64,000 nt of DNA from Bos javanicus (taxonomy: Eukaryota > Chordata > Mammalia > Artiodactyla > Bovidae), in assembly GCF_032452875.1 (NCBI RefSeq), contig NC_083876.1, forward strand, positions 7,502,001 to 7,566,000, read 5' to 3'. The notes beneath the pieces are model-generated. The model did not search any database. It had not been told where the DNA came from and was given only the letters and a program-made list of their open reading frames with translations. This document shows, piece after piece, positions 21,716-32,990 of the stretch; within the stretch, counting starts at the first letter, position 1; each line of letters opens with the position of its first letter. The position numbers were made by a program, and so were the translations under genes.

Positions 21716-22864
21716 GAATGCCCTCTCGTGTTCCAGAGGGCTGACTTACCCTCTGAAGCCTCCCTCTTCTCCAGGGTCATTTTGATGTCAAGCAGCATTG
21801 CAGTGGTCTCGAAAGAGAGAAAACTAGTATCAGGGTCTTCCTCTTTCTTTCTCCATAACGTGTGTGTTTATTTGAAGAGCCATGGTGGAGTCTGGGTATA
21901 TGACTCTACGTCTCTCTGAGTCTTCCAGGAAGCAGATGCATACGTGAAGTTTTCATGGAAGAAAGTTTAAGGAAGGGGTCATTTAGAGGTGGAAAGGGTT
22001 GAGTTGACCAACCTGAGATGGGAAGTGCTTACTCAGGGACTAACTAGTATTAAAAGGGAAAAAAAACTGGACAATACTTATGGCAGCAGAACCAGCTTTT
22101 ATTCAGAAACTGTTGAAATAGAGGAAGAGGGTTCTCAGAACAAAGCTGGATTTAACTCTGAATGCAGCATGGACAATGGGGATTTATTGACCAGGGTGGG
22201 GTCAGTCGATGTAATATTACTAAGTGGAGGAAGGGGAATGTTTGGCTCAACTGACCCAACAAGATTTTTCCTGAAGGTGGGCTTGAGTGATCAGGTATCA
22301 CCTAGGCAATCTAAGGATGAGGAACTTGGTCAGATATCGAGGTGATCAGATACTGAGGATGGGAAATTCTCCATAAAGTGACTTAGCAGAATCTTTGCTA
22401 CAATGGACAACACAGACATGGACGTGGAAGTCTAAAAGTCGAGGTCTAGTTGAGGTTTTGGAGGCATCTGGCCGAAGGGAAGCTGTTACCACCTTCAGAC
22501 CTGAGAGGCAGAGGGAAGGTCCTTGCAGGAAGCTGGGGCTTACAGGAGGCAACCACTGCCAGAATTCTGGCCCAGTAAGGATGGGAGATTGGGGAGTGGA
22601 GAGTAGATAACCCTAGTTGGCCAACCCAACAGGAGGCCAGGCAGCGAGGAAGCTCAGGCATAGAGGTCATTCTCTGGAGTGAAAGCCAAGGAGAGGAGGA
22701 CACAGGAGACTGGAGAGGTTTGTGGTGACGGATCAGGCATACTCTGACTGGCTGATGCCTTTAGACAGATTGTTCATTGCCTTGAAAGCTATTTTCTTGT
22801 CAATAAAATGTGAACAGTAAGACCTAATTTGTAATTGCAAGGTTGAAAGAAAAAATATATAAGA
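21716..22864. other. Purine-rich unassigned segment
   Basis: About 1.1 kb, higher in G+A than the surroundings, with several frames of 70-118 codons on both strands (longest 21989-22345 +). No domain, splice framework or repeat family is recognised with confidence. A degraded LTR or other ancient element is possible. Confidence 0.4.
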
Positions 22865-22874
22865 CACTTAGCAT

Positions 22875-23284
22875 CAGTTCAGTTCAGTCTCTCAGTCGTG
22901 TCCGACTCTTTGCGACCCCATGGACTGCAGCACGCCAGGCCTCCCTGTCCATTACCAACTCCCGGAGTTCACTCAAACCCATGTCCATTGAGTCGGTGAT
23001 GCTATCCAGCCATTTCATCCTCTGTCGTCCCTTTCTCCTCCTGCCTTCAGTCTTTACCAGCATCAGGGTCTTTTCAAATGAGTCAGCTCTTTGCATCAGG
23101 TAGCCAAAGTATTGGGGTTTCAGCTTCAACATCAGTCCTTCCAATGAACACCCAGGACTGATCTGCTTTAGGATGGACTGGTTGGATCTCCTTGCAGTCC
23201 AAGGGACTCTCAAGGGTCTTCTCCAACACCACAGTTCAAAAGCATCAATTCTCTGGTGCTCAGCTTTCTTTATAGTCCAACTCT
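22875..23284 (-). mobile_element. BovB LINE 3' end, 10-bp target-site duplication
   Basis: Antisense BovB tail: AGTTCAGTTCAGTCTCTCAG, TGGACTGCAGCACGCCAGGC, CACCCAGGACTGATCTGCTT, CAAGGGTCTTCTCCAACACC. CACTTAGCAT flanks it exactly (22865-22874 and 23285-23294). Confidence 0.95.
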
Positions 23285-23294
23285 CACTTAGCAT
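22884..23294 (-). pseudogene. BovB ORF2 C-terminal remnant, frame intact
   Basis: A 136-codon open frame reads the BovB C-terminal domain without a stop: HQRIDAFELWCWRR, LRVPWTARRSNQSIL, then ISPGCSLEGLMLKLK, an Arg/Lys-rich stretch and a C-terminus ending SRTRLRD. The first residues derive from flanking DNA, so the start is accidental. The catalytic RT core is absent, so it cannot be an active polymerase. The open frame probably reflects the insertion's relative youth. Confidence 0.8.
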
Positions 23295-23599
23295 AAGTCA
23301 CTATAATTTCCTAGTTCTTGGTGTTCTGAGCATAGGCATATTTTGAATCTCTGAGCTTCTAAACTTTGAACTTTCCTCTGATTGGAGAGTTACCACATAC
23401 TTCAAAAATATCAAGAATGGGCTGAAGTTAAAGATACGGCAGTGTGGTGAACGCAGAAAAACAATTTAATTTGGTGAATTTAAACTTTTGCTTTACCTAG
23501 CCCATGAGAAAGAGATGCTGATTGTGAACAAGGCAGGGGCTCTGTGTGTGTACAGAATAGATGTCTGTCTGTGTGGCTGGGGCTTTTGGATGGTGCTCT

Positions 23600-23800
23600 G
23601 AGCCAGGCTCGGGGTGTTCACATCCTGGATCTGCCACTTACTACCTCTGTGACCTTCAGCAAGTTACTTAACATCTCTGTGGGCTTATTTCCACATCTTT
23701 GAAAATACGGGTAACGATGTTGTTTGTCATGGAATAAGATAAGATATACAAGTTCTGAGGACAAGTCCTGGGATGTAATGAATATTTATTTGATATTATT
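23600..23800 (+). mobile_element. MIR SINE
   Basis: CTGGATCTGCCACTTACTAC, CTCTGTGACCTTCAGCAAGT, TACTTAACATCTCTGTGGGC and TTTCCACATCTTTGAAAATA form the MIR core in sense orientation, with a plausible 3' part ending near TGTAATGAATATTTATT. Confidence 0.82.
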
Positions 23801-24507
23801 ATTATTCCACAGATATGTAATTATTTTAATGCATACATGTTGTTATAGATCCACCCATAAGTAATTCAGTTATAATTAAGCTTGTTTTGAATAAAGGATT
23901 TTGCTGACAATAACTGTAAACAAATAAAGGTCTCTTTTTGTTTCTATATAGGCTATTTGAACTGATCATCTGATGGATTATATTGACATTAGCCTTGAAA
24001 CAAAGCTGAAATAGAGTTTAAATTACATCTTTTTGGATTAATTGTGCTCTGTAGATATTTTTCTTCCTAGCATTGCATCTGTATTGTATATCCAAATGCC
24101 TTAAGAAACTCCTTTGGTTAAATATTTTTCTGTTAATGTGAAGTAAAATCATTTGTGTATTTATGCATACGTGTATATGTATGTATATGTGTGTGTATGT
24201 TTATAAGGGATGATATTCAGGTATATATAATTTATTATTATAAAAAACTACACTCTGAAAATGAGTTTATATTTACCCTTATATCAGTTGTTTCTAGTTT
24301 ACATGTTCAATTAATATAATCCAGTCAAATAGGCTAAAGATTAAAATATAATTTCATGTAAGTAATTATACTTATAAATTATTAAGAAATAACCTTTGTT
24401 CTTATTCAAAATAAATTTATCAAGTCATTATAATTGTATTAACTAATAAATGGGAGAATAAAGTTGGGTGAGTTGGTTTTAGGAGGAATTCTAGCAATAT
24501 TACGATC
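23801..24507. other. Unassigned, with a TG/TA-rich simple repeat
   Basis: 24160-24205 is a degenerate (TG)n/(TA)n tract (GTGTATATGTATGTATATGT). The rest is AT-rich without recognised elements. Confidence 0.5.
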
Positions 24508-25230
24508 TGTAAGAAATTATTCTGACCCCCACCCCAGCCCCACTTGCACCCTGGTCAGAGTGATCACACCCGGTCAGTAGAAGTTGCTAAGTGGCCAGAC
24601 AAGAAATTCAGGCAAGCTTTTATTGGGACCCCCGCTGCAGCAGTGAGCGAAAGTCACTCAGTCGTGTCTGACTCTTTGCTGTCCCAAGGACTGTAGCCCC
24701 CTGGCTCCTCTGTCCATGGAATTCTCCAGGCAAGAATACTGGAGTGGGTAGCCATTCCATGTTCCAGGGTATCCTCCCAACCCAGGGATTGAACCCAGGC
24801 CTCCGGCATTGCAAGTGGATTCTTTACCATCTGAGCCACCCAGCAGAAGGGCAGTAAAAATGAGTAGCAGGTTCTCTTGCCTTCACCCCAGGGTGAGGTG
24901 AGTCGGTTCCTTATAGGGTGAGGGTAGGAGTGTTTCCAGGGGTCAGTGGTGAGTGCAGGGCCAAATGCATAGTACCCTGCTTTCGCTCCCAATACCCTGA
25001 TTCTGTCCCCGCTTTTCAGAAGTGACGGATTTTTTTCTTTTTGGACTATTTTGTATCTTGTTGCCCATAATTTGCTGGGACTGCACAAGTGCACAGTTAT
25101 TTTTAGTCCCTTTTAGTTTCTTTGTGTTCTGTGGACTCAGGAGACTTTGTCCAGGTAGAGCACTGCAGTATCCCCAGTCCCCGGTCCCAGCCTGCCTCAA
25201 GAGCACTAGCCTGTTGTGCACACCTAAGAG
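24508..25230 (-). mobile_element. Endogenous-retrovirus LTR, antisense, with TATA and poly(A) signals
   Basis: On the + strand it starts TGTAAGAAATTATTC (LTR ending ...CA on the minus strand). The complement of 24619-24624 is AATAAA within CAATAAAAGCTTGCCTG, and a TATAAGG box is readable in the complement near 24910-24915. This order (TATA, then poly(A) signal, then GC-rich R/U5) is that of an LTR. A Bov-tA splits it between the two signals. The U3 end is uncertain. No internal viral gene is present. Confidence 0.6.
24645..24847 (-). mobile_element. Bov-tA SINE inside the LTR
   Basis: GAAAGTCACTCAGTCGTGTC, TCTCCAGGCAAGAATACTGG, CAGGGATTGAACCCAGGCCT and TTACCATCTGAGCCACCCAG: a full antisense Bov-tA. 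CAGCAG-type sequence occurs on both sides, consistent with a short target-site duplication. The 146- and 64-codon minus frames here are SINE/LTR translations. Confidence 0.9.
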
Positions 25231-25239
25231 AAAAACATT

Positions 25240-26714
25240 CCACCAACATTTCTAAAGGGCTCCGTTCATGGACACGTACAGTCCGTAAAATTAGCAGAAG
25301 TCTGGAATATCTCCCAGTAAGTTTTTAAAATACAAAAACTAAAGATACTTCTAATGAAAGAGTTCTGCCTTTTGAAAGATCTTAACCACTGACACCTGTG
25401 CTGAATATTTTAAAAAATATTTTGAATTATTTCAAGAGTAACTAAAGAAAAGATAATGGCTGACTCTTGATAAATGTCAGATTTGAAGCTTCACTTGTTC
25501 TCATTTTTAAAATAGTTTTATCTTACAAAAAATTAAGCAAATGTTTCATAACTGGTGTGTTAACTTCTGAAAGTGAGCTTTTTTTTAAAAGATCTTGGCT
25601 CATATCAGTGCCTATTATCAATCTGTACCTAATTTTTTTACTTAATAGCAGCAAGAAAAAACTGTTCTGCCTCACTCAGGGGCACATACACTGCGGCTGG
25701 AATGAAAGGAAATGCATTTCTCAGGCACTCCTTGAGTGGGGATTTGTTTAAAATGTAGGTGGTTCTGCTTTAAAGCTCACTGCTCTGAACATTTTGAACC
25801 CTTTGCTTCATTAATCGCATTCATTCTGAAATACTTTTCAATTTAAAACAGGAGATAATTGTAATACCTTGAAGCAAATGAGATGTTATTTCAATAATTA
25901 AATCCAAAATGAGATGCCAACACATTAGCCCCGCTGCTGTGTCTGCCTGTTAATAGGGACTCGCATTCCCATTGGTCACACTGATTCCTTTCTTTTCCAG
26001 TTGAGGTAGAAGTACTGCATACTAATTGTATTCTAATGTCTTTTATAAGAGGCAAAATGTGTGTGAAGCCCTATCACACTGTTTTAAATTAATCTAACTT
26101 TGCAAAAATTATAATAATTATATGACATGTTGCTTTCATCCCATGCAAATATGCATCAGATTTAAGAAAATAATTTTACATAACAATCAGGTTACTTGAA
26201 TACTAAGTGCATGCTTTCTCACTAATGAATTTGTTGGTAGAATCAGGAGGCTTTTTATTAGCTTTGTCAAGCTGCAGAAACTTTCAGTGTTTAAAATGGG
26301 TCTCAGCATTTCGGCTGAGAGTACACAGCCTATGGACTTGGAGGGTGTGTGGTTGGCTATGCCAAAAGGAGAAAGCATCTATTTTCTCAAAATAGTGTGG
26401 TATTTTGGAGAGGGTATATCATTTTCATCAGGGACACAGCTCCTATATTAAAATACTAAACTTGGATAACTTGTTTATATCAGACTACATAGGCAAACGG
26501 AAGTTTCTGTTTATAGAAGTGACCTAAATATATGATTTTTCTTAAAGAACTATTAATACTTCTGGTAAATCGGTTTTCCTTTCAGTGAAGATTATTATGC
26601 TCTTTGTTTTCTAAGAAGCTAAAAACCACTTAGTTCTTCCTGCCCCTTATTTTAATGCTTGTTTATGCCCTATTATCTCAAATCTTACCTTAATAATAAT
26701 AAAAAACATAGTAA
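25240..26714. other. Unassigned, repeat-poor
   Basis: AT-rich with no recognised repeat. 25760-26170 includes a mid-complexity block with an inverted CCAAT motif (ATTGGTCA near 25973) that could be conserved non-coding DNA; sequence alone cannot show this. Confidence 0.4.
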
Positions 26715-26955
26715 AAAATAACTGACACATTAACACTTACTGAATACTTCCTGAGTGATGGACTCTGTGCTTAATGCTTTGGAAGCTTACCGTCCCAGTC
26801 CTCACAAAAAAAAACACATAAAAGGGATATTCTTATTATCTGTATTTTCTAAGCAAAGAACCCAGGACCAGTGGTGGTGGAGTCACTTAGCTGATGTCCT
26901 GCAGCAAATGTGCACAGAGCTAGCCTGGCTCCAGGACTCCAGCTGTCAACTTCTC
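26715..26955 (-). mobile_element. MIR SINE, antisense
   Basis: CACTTACTGAATACTTCCTG, GACTCTGTGCTTAATGCTTT, TCTTATTATCTGTATTTTCT and AGCCTGGCTCCAGGACTCCA follow the antisense MIR order (polyadenylation side first, core later). Confidence 0.72.
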
Positions 26956-27493
26956 CATCTTCCTGAGCTGACAGGGGCGGGTGGATGCTGAGACAGCAGA
27001 ATCAAAGATGGAGGTGGTGTTTTTTCAAAAGTGTTTCAAATGTAACCTTTAACCTACACTCTTGTCAGAAGAATCAGAGAACCCTCATCCCCTGCAAGCC
27101 CTTCTTCTCCCCGATTCTCTTCGTGGATTCCATTTTTTTGCCCCCTGGCTCACCGTGTCCTGCCTGTTCTGTCTGCAGCACCTTTTATCCTGAGTGCTTC
27201 TGAGTCTCTGCTCTTGTTACTCCCGTTTGTTTTGAGTGTAGCATCCTAGCGATTAGCGCCATCTGTTATTTGGGTTTATCGGGCTCTTCTCCTGGTGGTG
27301 GATGTGCTTTTCCTTTTGTTTAAAGAAGAGTGGAGCTTTTGTTTCCCACGTGTACACCACTGTTACGATGTTTCTAGTTCAAGGCAGAATCTTCTTTCTT
27401 GCTGCCACAAGAAATTTGAAGGGCTGGCCTGAGAAGAGTGCTGGTGCACCGCCCTAACCCCGAAGGTGCATCAGTAGAGATCTTCCCGGAGGC
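26956..27493. other. Unassigned sequence
   Basis: Mid-GC, with a T/C-rich block at 27090-27240. No repeat or exon recognised. Confidence 0.4.
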
Positions 27494-27905
27494 CAGCGGT
27501 GCCCATCCTTTTTGGCACCAGGGACTGGTTTCCTAGAAGGCAATTTTTCCAAGGACTGGGGGTGTGGGATGTTTTGGGGATGATTCAAGTACATTACAAT
27601 ATTGTGCTAATGATCTGTGTTTGCAGCCATTGCCTAGCACTAGCATCAACCCCCTCAGATCATCAGGGATTATAGTCTCATAAGGAGTGCACCACCTAGA
27701 TCCCGCACATGCCTGTGTGGTTCACAGTAGGGGTTCACACTACTAGGAGAATCTAATGCCTCCGTTGATCTGACAGAAGGCGGACCTCAGGCGGTAATGC
27801 AAGAGATGGTGAGCAACTGTATGTGCAGGTGAAGCTTCTCACCCTCACACCTCCGCGGTGGCCCAGTTCCTGACAGGCCCCAGCAGGGGCTGGGGACTCC
27901 CGTTG
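27494..27905 (+). mobile_element. hAT-like non-autonomous DNA transposon
   Basis: Starts CAGCGGTGCCCATCCTTTTT, then GGCACCAGGGACTGGTTTCC, GATGATTCAAGTACATTACA, GATCATCAGGGATTATAGTC and CGGACCTCAGGCGGTAATGC, and ends near GCCCCAGCAGGGGCTGGGGA. The start and end resemble degenerate CAG...CTG-type terminal inverted repeats of the hAT-Charlie group. No transposase frame is present. Family naming is from memory. Confidence 0.7.
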
Positions 27906-28110
27906 TAGGCCATTGTTTTACAGGAGCTGCCAATGATCAGAGGGCATCCCTGGCTTCCACCTTCCTTTCAGAGCCTTAGATTAGGGGATGGCTCTGCCGG
28001 CAGGCTTCCCATCCCTCCCCTACCTTAGGTTCAGCTGGCTGCACTTTGTGGAAATTGAACTCCCAGATGTGTGCACTGATCATTTTAAATCTTCCTGAGG
28101 CCTCACCCCA

Positions 28111-28383
28111 GGAGAAGGCAATGACGCCTCACTCCAGTGCTCTTGCCTGGAAAATCCCATGGACGGAGGAGCCTGGTAGGCTGCAGTCCATGGGGTCGCT
28201 AAGAGTCAGACATGACTGAGCGACTTCACTTTCACTTTTCACTTTCATGCATTGGAGAAGGAAATGGCAACCCACTCCAGTGTTCTTGCCTGGAGAATCC
28301 CAGGGATGGGGGAGCCTGGTGGGCTGCTGTCCATGGGGTCACACAGAGTCGGACACGACTGAAGTGACTTAGCAGCAGCAGCA
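28111..28383 (+). mobile_element. Bov-A2 dimeric SINE with perfect 14-bp target-site duplication
   Basis: Two Bov-A monomers in sense: GGAGAAGGCAATGACGCCTC ... then the TTTCACTTTTCACTTTCATG linker ... then GAGAAGGAAATGGCAACCCA and an AGCAGCAGCAGCAG end. GAGGCCTCACCCCA flanks it exactly (28097-28110 and 28384-28397). The 138-codon minus frame at 28245-28661 overlaps its end and is not a gene. Confidence 0.96.
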
Positions 28384-28659
28384 GAGGCCTCACCCCAGTC
28401 TCCTGCAGTAGTTTGCTTTCTGGGACCTCCTTGTCTTTCCTCCTTCCCTTCCATTTCTTGAAATAAACGAAAGACTTTGGTGAGAAAGTTCACTGTTGTC
28501 TTTCCTGCTCTCCATTCTGACCCCTCACACTGCTGTGAATTAACCCCAGGATTCTCCATCTGTAGCTGTATATTCTTTGTTTCCCACCCAGGCCAGGTCT
28601 CTTCATCTTTGTGAATGAAGACAGTTGATATGATCATTATCTTTCCAGATCCCAGATCC

Positions 28660-28800
28660 ACAACTCAGGGCCTTGTTTCCTTCCTTCCACCAAGGCTGTG
28701 AACTGCTTGCATTTCTGTCTCCTTCTTTTACACCTATTCAAGCGTTTTCTTTGTCTTGGACTCCTTTCCCCTCCAGAAGATTGGTAAACTCTTTATAATT
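28660..28800 (+). mobile_element. Possible L2 fossil
   Basis: CTTGGACTCCTTTCCCCTCC and AAATCCCTCTTTCACCAGGC resemble the sense L2 region that reads 'tggaacgcccttcc...caagtgtcacctcctccagga'. Short and diverged. Confidence 0.4.
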
Positions 28801-29404
28801 TCAAATCCCTCTTTCACCAGGCAGTTTTTTTTATAAACAACACAAGATGATTTCTATTTTACATGAGTTTTTATGGTTAGTTCATAGGAAAGCAAACAGA
28901 ATTTACAAAATTAGTAAATAATGAGTATCATAGAGATGCATACCCTCTGAAGTCTTAATTCAAATTGAAATAAGAGCTAAGTGCGCTTTCTACTATTCCC
29001 CACGACTGACTTCCTGCACTGGTGCCTCTGCCAGCCTCTGGTTTTTATCTGGGGCTCAGCCAGCGTAGCAAAGCCAATGAGATTTTGGCTCCAGCAGAAT
29101 GAGGCTGACCTGGCTGTTGGGTCAGCTGTTAACCCTTCCTGTCCAGAGTGCTTGTGGCCCACTGCTGCTTTCATTCTCTGCAGCCTTTCTGATTAGTTCA
29201 CAACCATGGCCCTAGTCACCACCCAACTTATATCTGTGCAGTGACTCATCACATCACCCTAAGAAGCATGCTTCTTGTCCCTTATTAGCACGAATGTTCT
29301 TTTTTCGTGGTGAACTAAATGCTGGGAAAATACCTTACTTAATGAGATAGAGTTGGAAGGAGTGGCTTTTAAGGGAAATGTGATTTCTTGAGAAGGCATA
29401 TTTT
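28801..29404. other. Unassigned sequence
   Basis: Contains overlapping 65- and 71-codon frames (28977-29196) on opposite strands without motifs. No repeat recognised. Confidence 0.4.
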
Positions 29405-29745
29405 TTGTTTGTTTTGTTAATTTTTATTTTTCTTTATGTAAGTGTAGTTGTCTTACAATAATACATTAGTTTGGAAAGGTGTAGTTTTTTATAATTGAAA
29501 TAGAATTGATTTGTACTGTTGTATTAGTTTCTGCTGTACAGCAAAGTGAGTCAGTTATACATATACATACATCCACTCTTTTTTTTACCTTCTTTTCCCA
29601 TGTAGGCCATTACAGAGTATTGCATAGAGTTCCCTGTGCTATACAGGGGCTTCTTGTTTGTTATCTGTTTTATATATAGTAGTGTGTATATGTCTATCCC
29701 AGTCTTCCAATTTATTAATAACTTTAATATGACTATATCGTAAAG
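29405..29745 (-). mobile_element. L1 3' UTR, antisense
   Basis: TAGTTTCTGCTGTACAGCAA, AGTGAGTCAGTTATACATAT, CATCCACTCTTTTTTTTACC, TCTTTTCCCATGTAGGCCAT, TACAGAGTATTGCATAGAGT, TCCCTGTGCTATACAGGGGC, and TATATAGTAGTGTGTATATG are successive antisense L1 3' UTR landmarks. Confidence 0.85.
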
Positions 29746-30035
29746 ATTTTGTCTGTCCTTGGCATAACTATTATGCTATGGAAACAAAAAAAATAACTCC
29801 GGGGTAAATGTCCTTTAAAAGTATGAATTAGACTTTCAAAAATAATTGAGGCCAAAATATTTTTAATACATTCATTGACTTTCTAAGTGCACAAGATTTT
29901 TTATGAAATAGAAGTCGAACAGAGGCTTAATTTATATGTGGAGTATCATTATTTTGCAACTTGTCGAGTTCAGCAGAGGTTAAAAAAAAATTTTTTTTTT
30001 TAAAGGTTTTAGAGGTAGCAATTTCTGGTGACTAG

Positions 30036-30775
30036 TGTTACTGAATTAAACTTGGATCTGCTCATTGGCTGTGTGGCAAGGCATAACGTGGAGTTGTGGG
30101 GAAGGAAAGTACAGCATCTATTGAAGGGCACCAAGCAAGGAGAAGGACAGACACTGCTCAGTAGACCTGAACTCGCCAATGGGTTTCAGGGAAGGGTTTT
30201 TAATGGCAAGATTTGGGACAAGCGTTGCAGGTCTTAGACTTTCTTCAAAGTTATAATTTTTTAAATTGAATTATAGTTAATTCACAGTGTGTTGATTTCA
30301 GGTGTACAACAAAATGATTTAGTTATAAATACATATATATGGTATGTATACATATGATACATAAATATATATATATATAAAACCTTTTCCAGATTCTTTT
30401 CCATTATAGGTTATTATAAGATACTGAATATAGTTTCCTGTGCTCTACAGTAGATCCTTGTTGTTTACCTGTTTTATGTGTATTAATGTTACCTATTAAT
30501 GCCAAACTCCTAATTTACCCCTCCCCCCACTGCTATACTCTTTGGTAATCATAAATTTGTCAGTTGGTGATGAGGTAACAGGGTGGTGTTTCTGGTTTCA
30601 AACAGTCTGGAGTCTTATCTGCTTAGTGTTAACGTGTAATCAGCAACCTCCACCTGGGCTAGGGTCTTCGTTTCTGCAAAGGGACTCAAAGATTTGTCAT
30701 CGGCAAGGCCTCTTAGGGTCTTGCTCAGTTTCAAGGGCACAGCTATATTAGCAATTTTAGTCTTGATCTTCACCA
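30036..30775 (-). mobile_element. Endogenous-retrovirus LTR related to the one at 5361, split by L1 sequence
   Basis: Starts TGTTACTGAATTAAACTTGG; AGGAAAGTACAGCATCTATT corresponds to the AGGAAAGGGCAGCGTTTATT of the 5361 LTR, whose complement holds the poly(A) signal. The other half, TTGGTGATGAGGTAACAGGG (from 30565), matches GTTGATGGTGAGGTAACAGG there. L1-type sequence (30250-30558) separates the halves. Right end approximate; no viral gene present. Confidence 0.6.
30250..30558 (-). mobile_element. L1 3' UTR fragment inside the LTR, antisense
   Basis: GTGTTGATTTCAGGTGTACA, TTAGTTATAAATACATATAT, AGATTCTTTTCCATTATAGG, TTTCCTGTGCTCTACAGTAG and TTACCCCTCCCCCCACTGCT are antisense L1 3' UTR landmarks. 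A TA-rich simple repeat at 30330-30380 lies within it. Confidence 0.75.
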
Positions 30776-32625
30776 CAGGCATTTCAGTAGTTACTATTTA
30801 AAATTCATTTTTTAACTCGTACTTTTTTTGCATTTTAATAGCTCTACTTCTAACACTAGAATGCAAATGTGAATTTTTGCCTGGGGCGTATTCTATTTTA
30901 CCAGTTCAAAATCACTAGGAATCTATATTCTTAATACTAGTACCGTGCATGACTCAGAATTTCAGGAGGAGAAGGAATATAGGGATAAAAATGAGAGGGC
31001 ATGAAATAGAGTATTGTGAAAATGAGGATGGATAGAGACAAAGAGGTAGAAATATAGGAAGAAGGACTTGGGGAAAAGGAGAACTACAGAGACAAGAAGA
31101 AACAGAGAAAAACATGGAAGTTCAGTAAATTGTGATTTTGGTTGTTTAGACTAGTTGAATGGGTTTTGCTTTTTCCGATTTACATGGATAGTAATGAGTC
31201 TCAACTTTAATCACGTATTTGGAATAGTCAATAATAGTTAAAAATACCGCTTTCTTCCTTGGAAGCAGTTTGCCAGCTTTAACTTTCAGAGTTCAAAATT
31301 TTTATGTTTTTAAATTAAATGTTATTGAATACTGATGGGTTTTGCTGAAGAATGAGAAAAAAAATTTTATGAATTAGTTTTGGAACTTTATAGATTTTGG
31401 TTATTGTATGAACTTAAATACCTTTGGGTTTCAAACACTGACAGAATTTTTTTTTAAATTGTTCTTGTTTTTGGATTATTAAGGCTACCTTGTACCAAAA
31501 ATAGCTGAAGGTTATATTTTGAATCAGCAGATACTTTGTACTTCTCAGCCTTTTCTTTCAAATCAAATTCAGTTTTACGGTCTAATTATAGATAACATGT
31601 GGTGTGAACAGCAATAACAAAACGACACCTTGATGGAAACAGAAAGGCTCAGAGGTAAATGGATTGGGCACTTTTCCACAGTTTTCAATTTTTGTGAACA
31701 AATCATTCAGAGAATGTTGTTCTGGGTCATAAAGCCAGATACTGTTCTACCTTCTCCCCCTGAAACACTGTGCCCTCATACCTGGGAGATTCCAGTTCCC
31801 TTTCCACTGGGTACCCTGGGAGTTCATGTTTTTTAATTATTAGGTATGTTTTATATGATAACCAGATCATTCCCAGATGGACTCCTGCATGCATTTTGTC
31901 CAGAGTGACTGCTCTGTTTCTGCCTTCCTGTCTTTCTATCTCTGCACCTTGTGTGTGTTTGTGTCTCTGTCTCTGACTATCTGTTGCTTTCTGGATCAAA
32001 TAGAAACTTCTCATCTCTACTTTAGCATTTGCTTTGCCAACTTGACTTCTCCTTTCATTACCCGTTGTGAGTCTCCCATCGCCAGCCTTGTTGTTGAGAG
32101 ATGGCCTGCTTTTGGCCCTTGTGCTATAAGCTACCAGCAGGCATCTACAGTTGGAACAGTCCTAGGCTAACAAAGGCAACTGCTTTCTGTCTAGGTATTC
32201 ACGTATCTAACCTAAATTGAAGTTAAAGTTGGGTTTTTACATCTAGAAAGTTGAAATTCATGTCTCTAATCCCAATAAAATTTGTCTATATCCATTTAAT
32301 GCATTAAAACTTTTATATTATTATTTGCAGATATATAATATATATTATACATTGAAAATATGAATAATATGTTTTCAGTGGAAGGAACATTATGGAATGA
32401 TTTCTGCTCATTAGTAGGGCAGTAACTACTTGCTAAGTGATGTCTAAAAGAGTATTCTTTGGTTACATAGAGTCTAAACATTTTGTACTTTTGTTCTTAT
32501 TTATATTCTGTAAGCAGTTGCTTGGGAACATCTGTAAAATACTTGAGTGCCTGTGTGGTTTTAATCTATACTTAAGGCTCTAATTTCTGATACAGTCCTT
32601 CGAATTTGAAAAAGTTATTGTTTAT
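30776..32625. other. Unassigned sequence
   Basis: About 1.85 kb. 30960-31130 is purine-rich (GGAGAAGGAATATAGGGAT-type). Frames of 68-97 codons at 31630-32170 lack motifs. No repeat family recognised with confidence. Confidence 0.4.
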
Positions 32626-32639
32626 GGTATATTATTTTC

Positions 32640-32990
32640 TTTTTTTTTTTTTTTCTTCCAATTTTATTTTATTTTTAAACTTTACATAATTGTATTAGTT
32701 CTAATGAGGTGGATGAAACTGGAGCCTATTATACAGAGTGAAGTAAGCCAGAAGGAAAAACATAAATACAGTATACTAACGCATATATATGGAATTTAGA
32801 AAGATGGTAACAATAACCCAGTGTACGAGACAGCAAAAGAGACACTGATGTATAGAACAGTCTTATGGACTCTCAATGAAACATGTAAAATATCATGTAG
32901 GAAACGAGTTGCCAGTCAGGTTCGATGCATGATGCTGGCTGGGATGCCCAGAGGGATGTGTATACCTGTGGCGGATTCATTTTGATATTT
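32640..32990 (-). mobile_element. 5'-inverted young L1 (L1_BT-like), perfect 14-bp target-site duplication
   Basis: The insertion is minus-oriented. A T-run (poly(A) complement) at 32640 is followed by the antisense L1 tail ending TTACATAATTGTATTAGTT at about 32699. The rest (AATGAGGTGGATGAAACTGG ... CGGATTCATTTTGATATTTG) is in the + direction. The two parts meet within a few bases of each other in the L1 order, the twin-priming signature. GGTATATTATTTTC flanks the whole (32626-32639 and 32991-33004). An internal deletion removed the G-rich tract. Confidence 0.95.

Noticed and set aside
25960..26010. CCAAT-like motif and a pyrimidine tract plus AG resembling promoter or splice acceptor
   Set aside because: Such short motifs are expected by chance in 64 kb, and no adjoining open exon or donor site supports a gene.
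5361..30775. The two related LTRs as the ends of one provirus
   Set aside because: 24 kb apart with no internal retroviral sequence recognised between them and clear divergence by eye.
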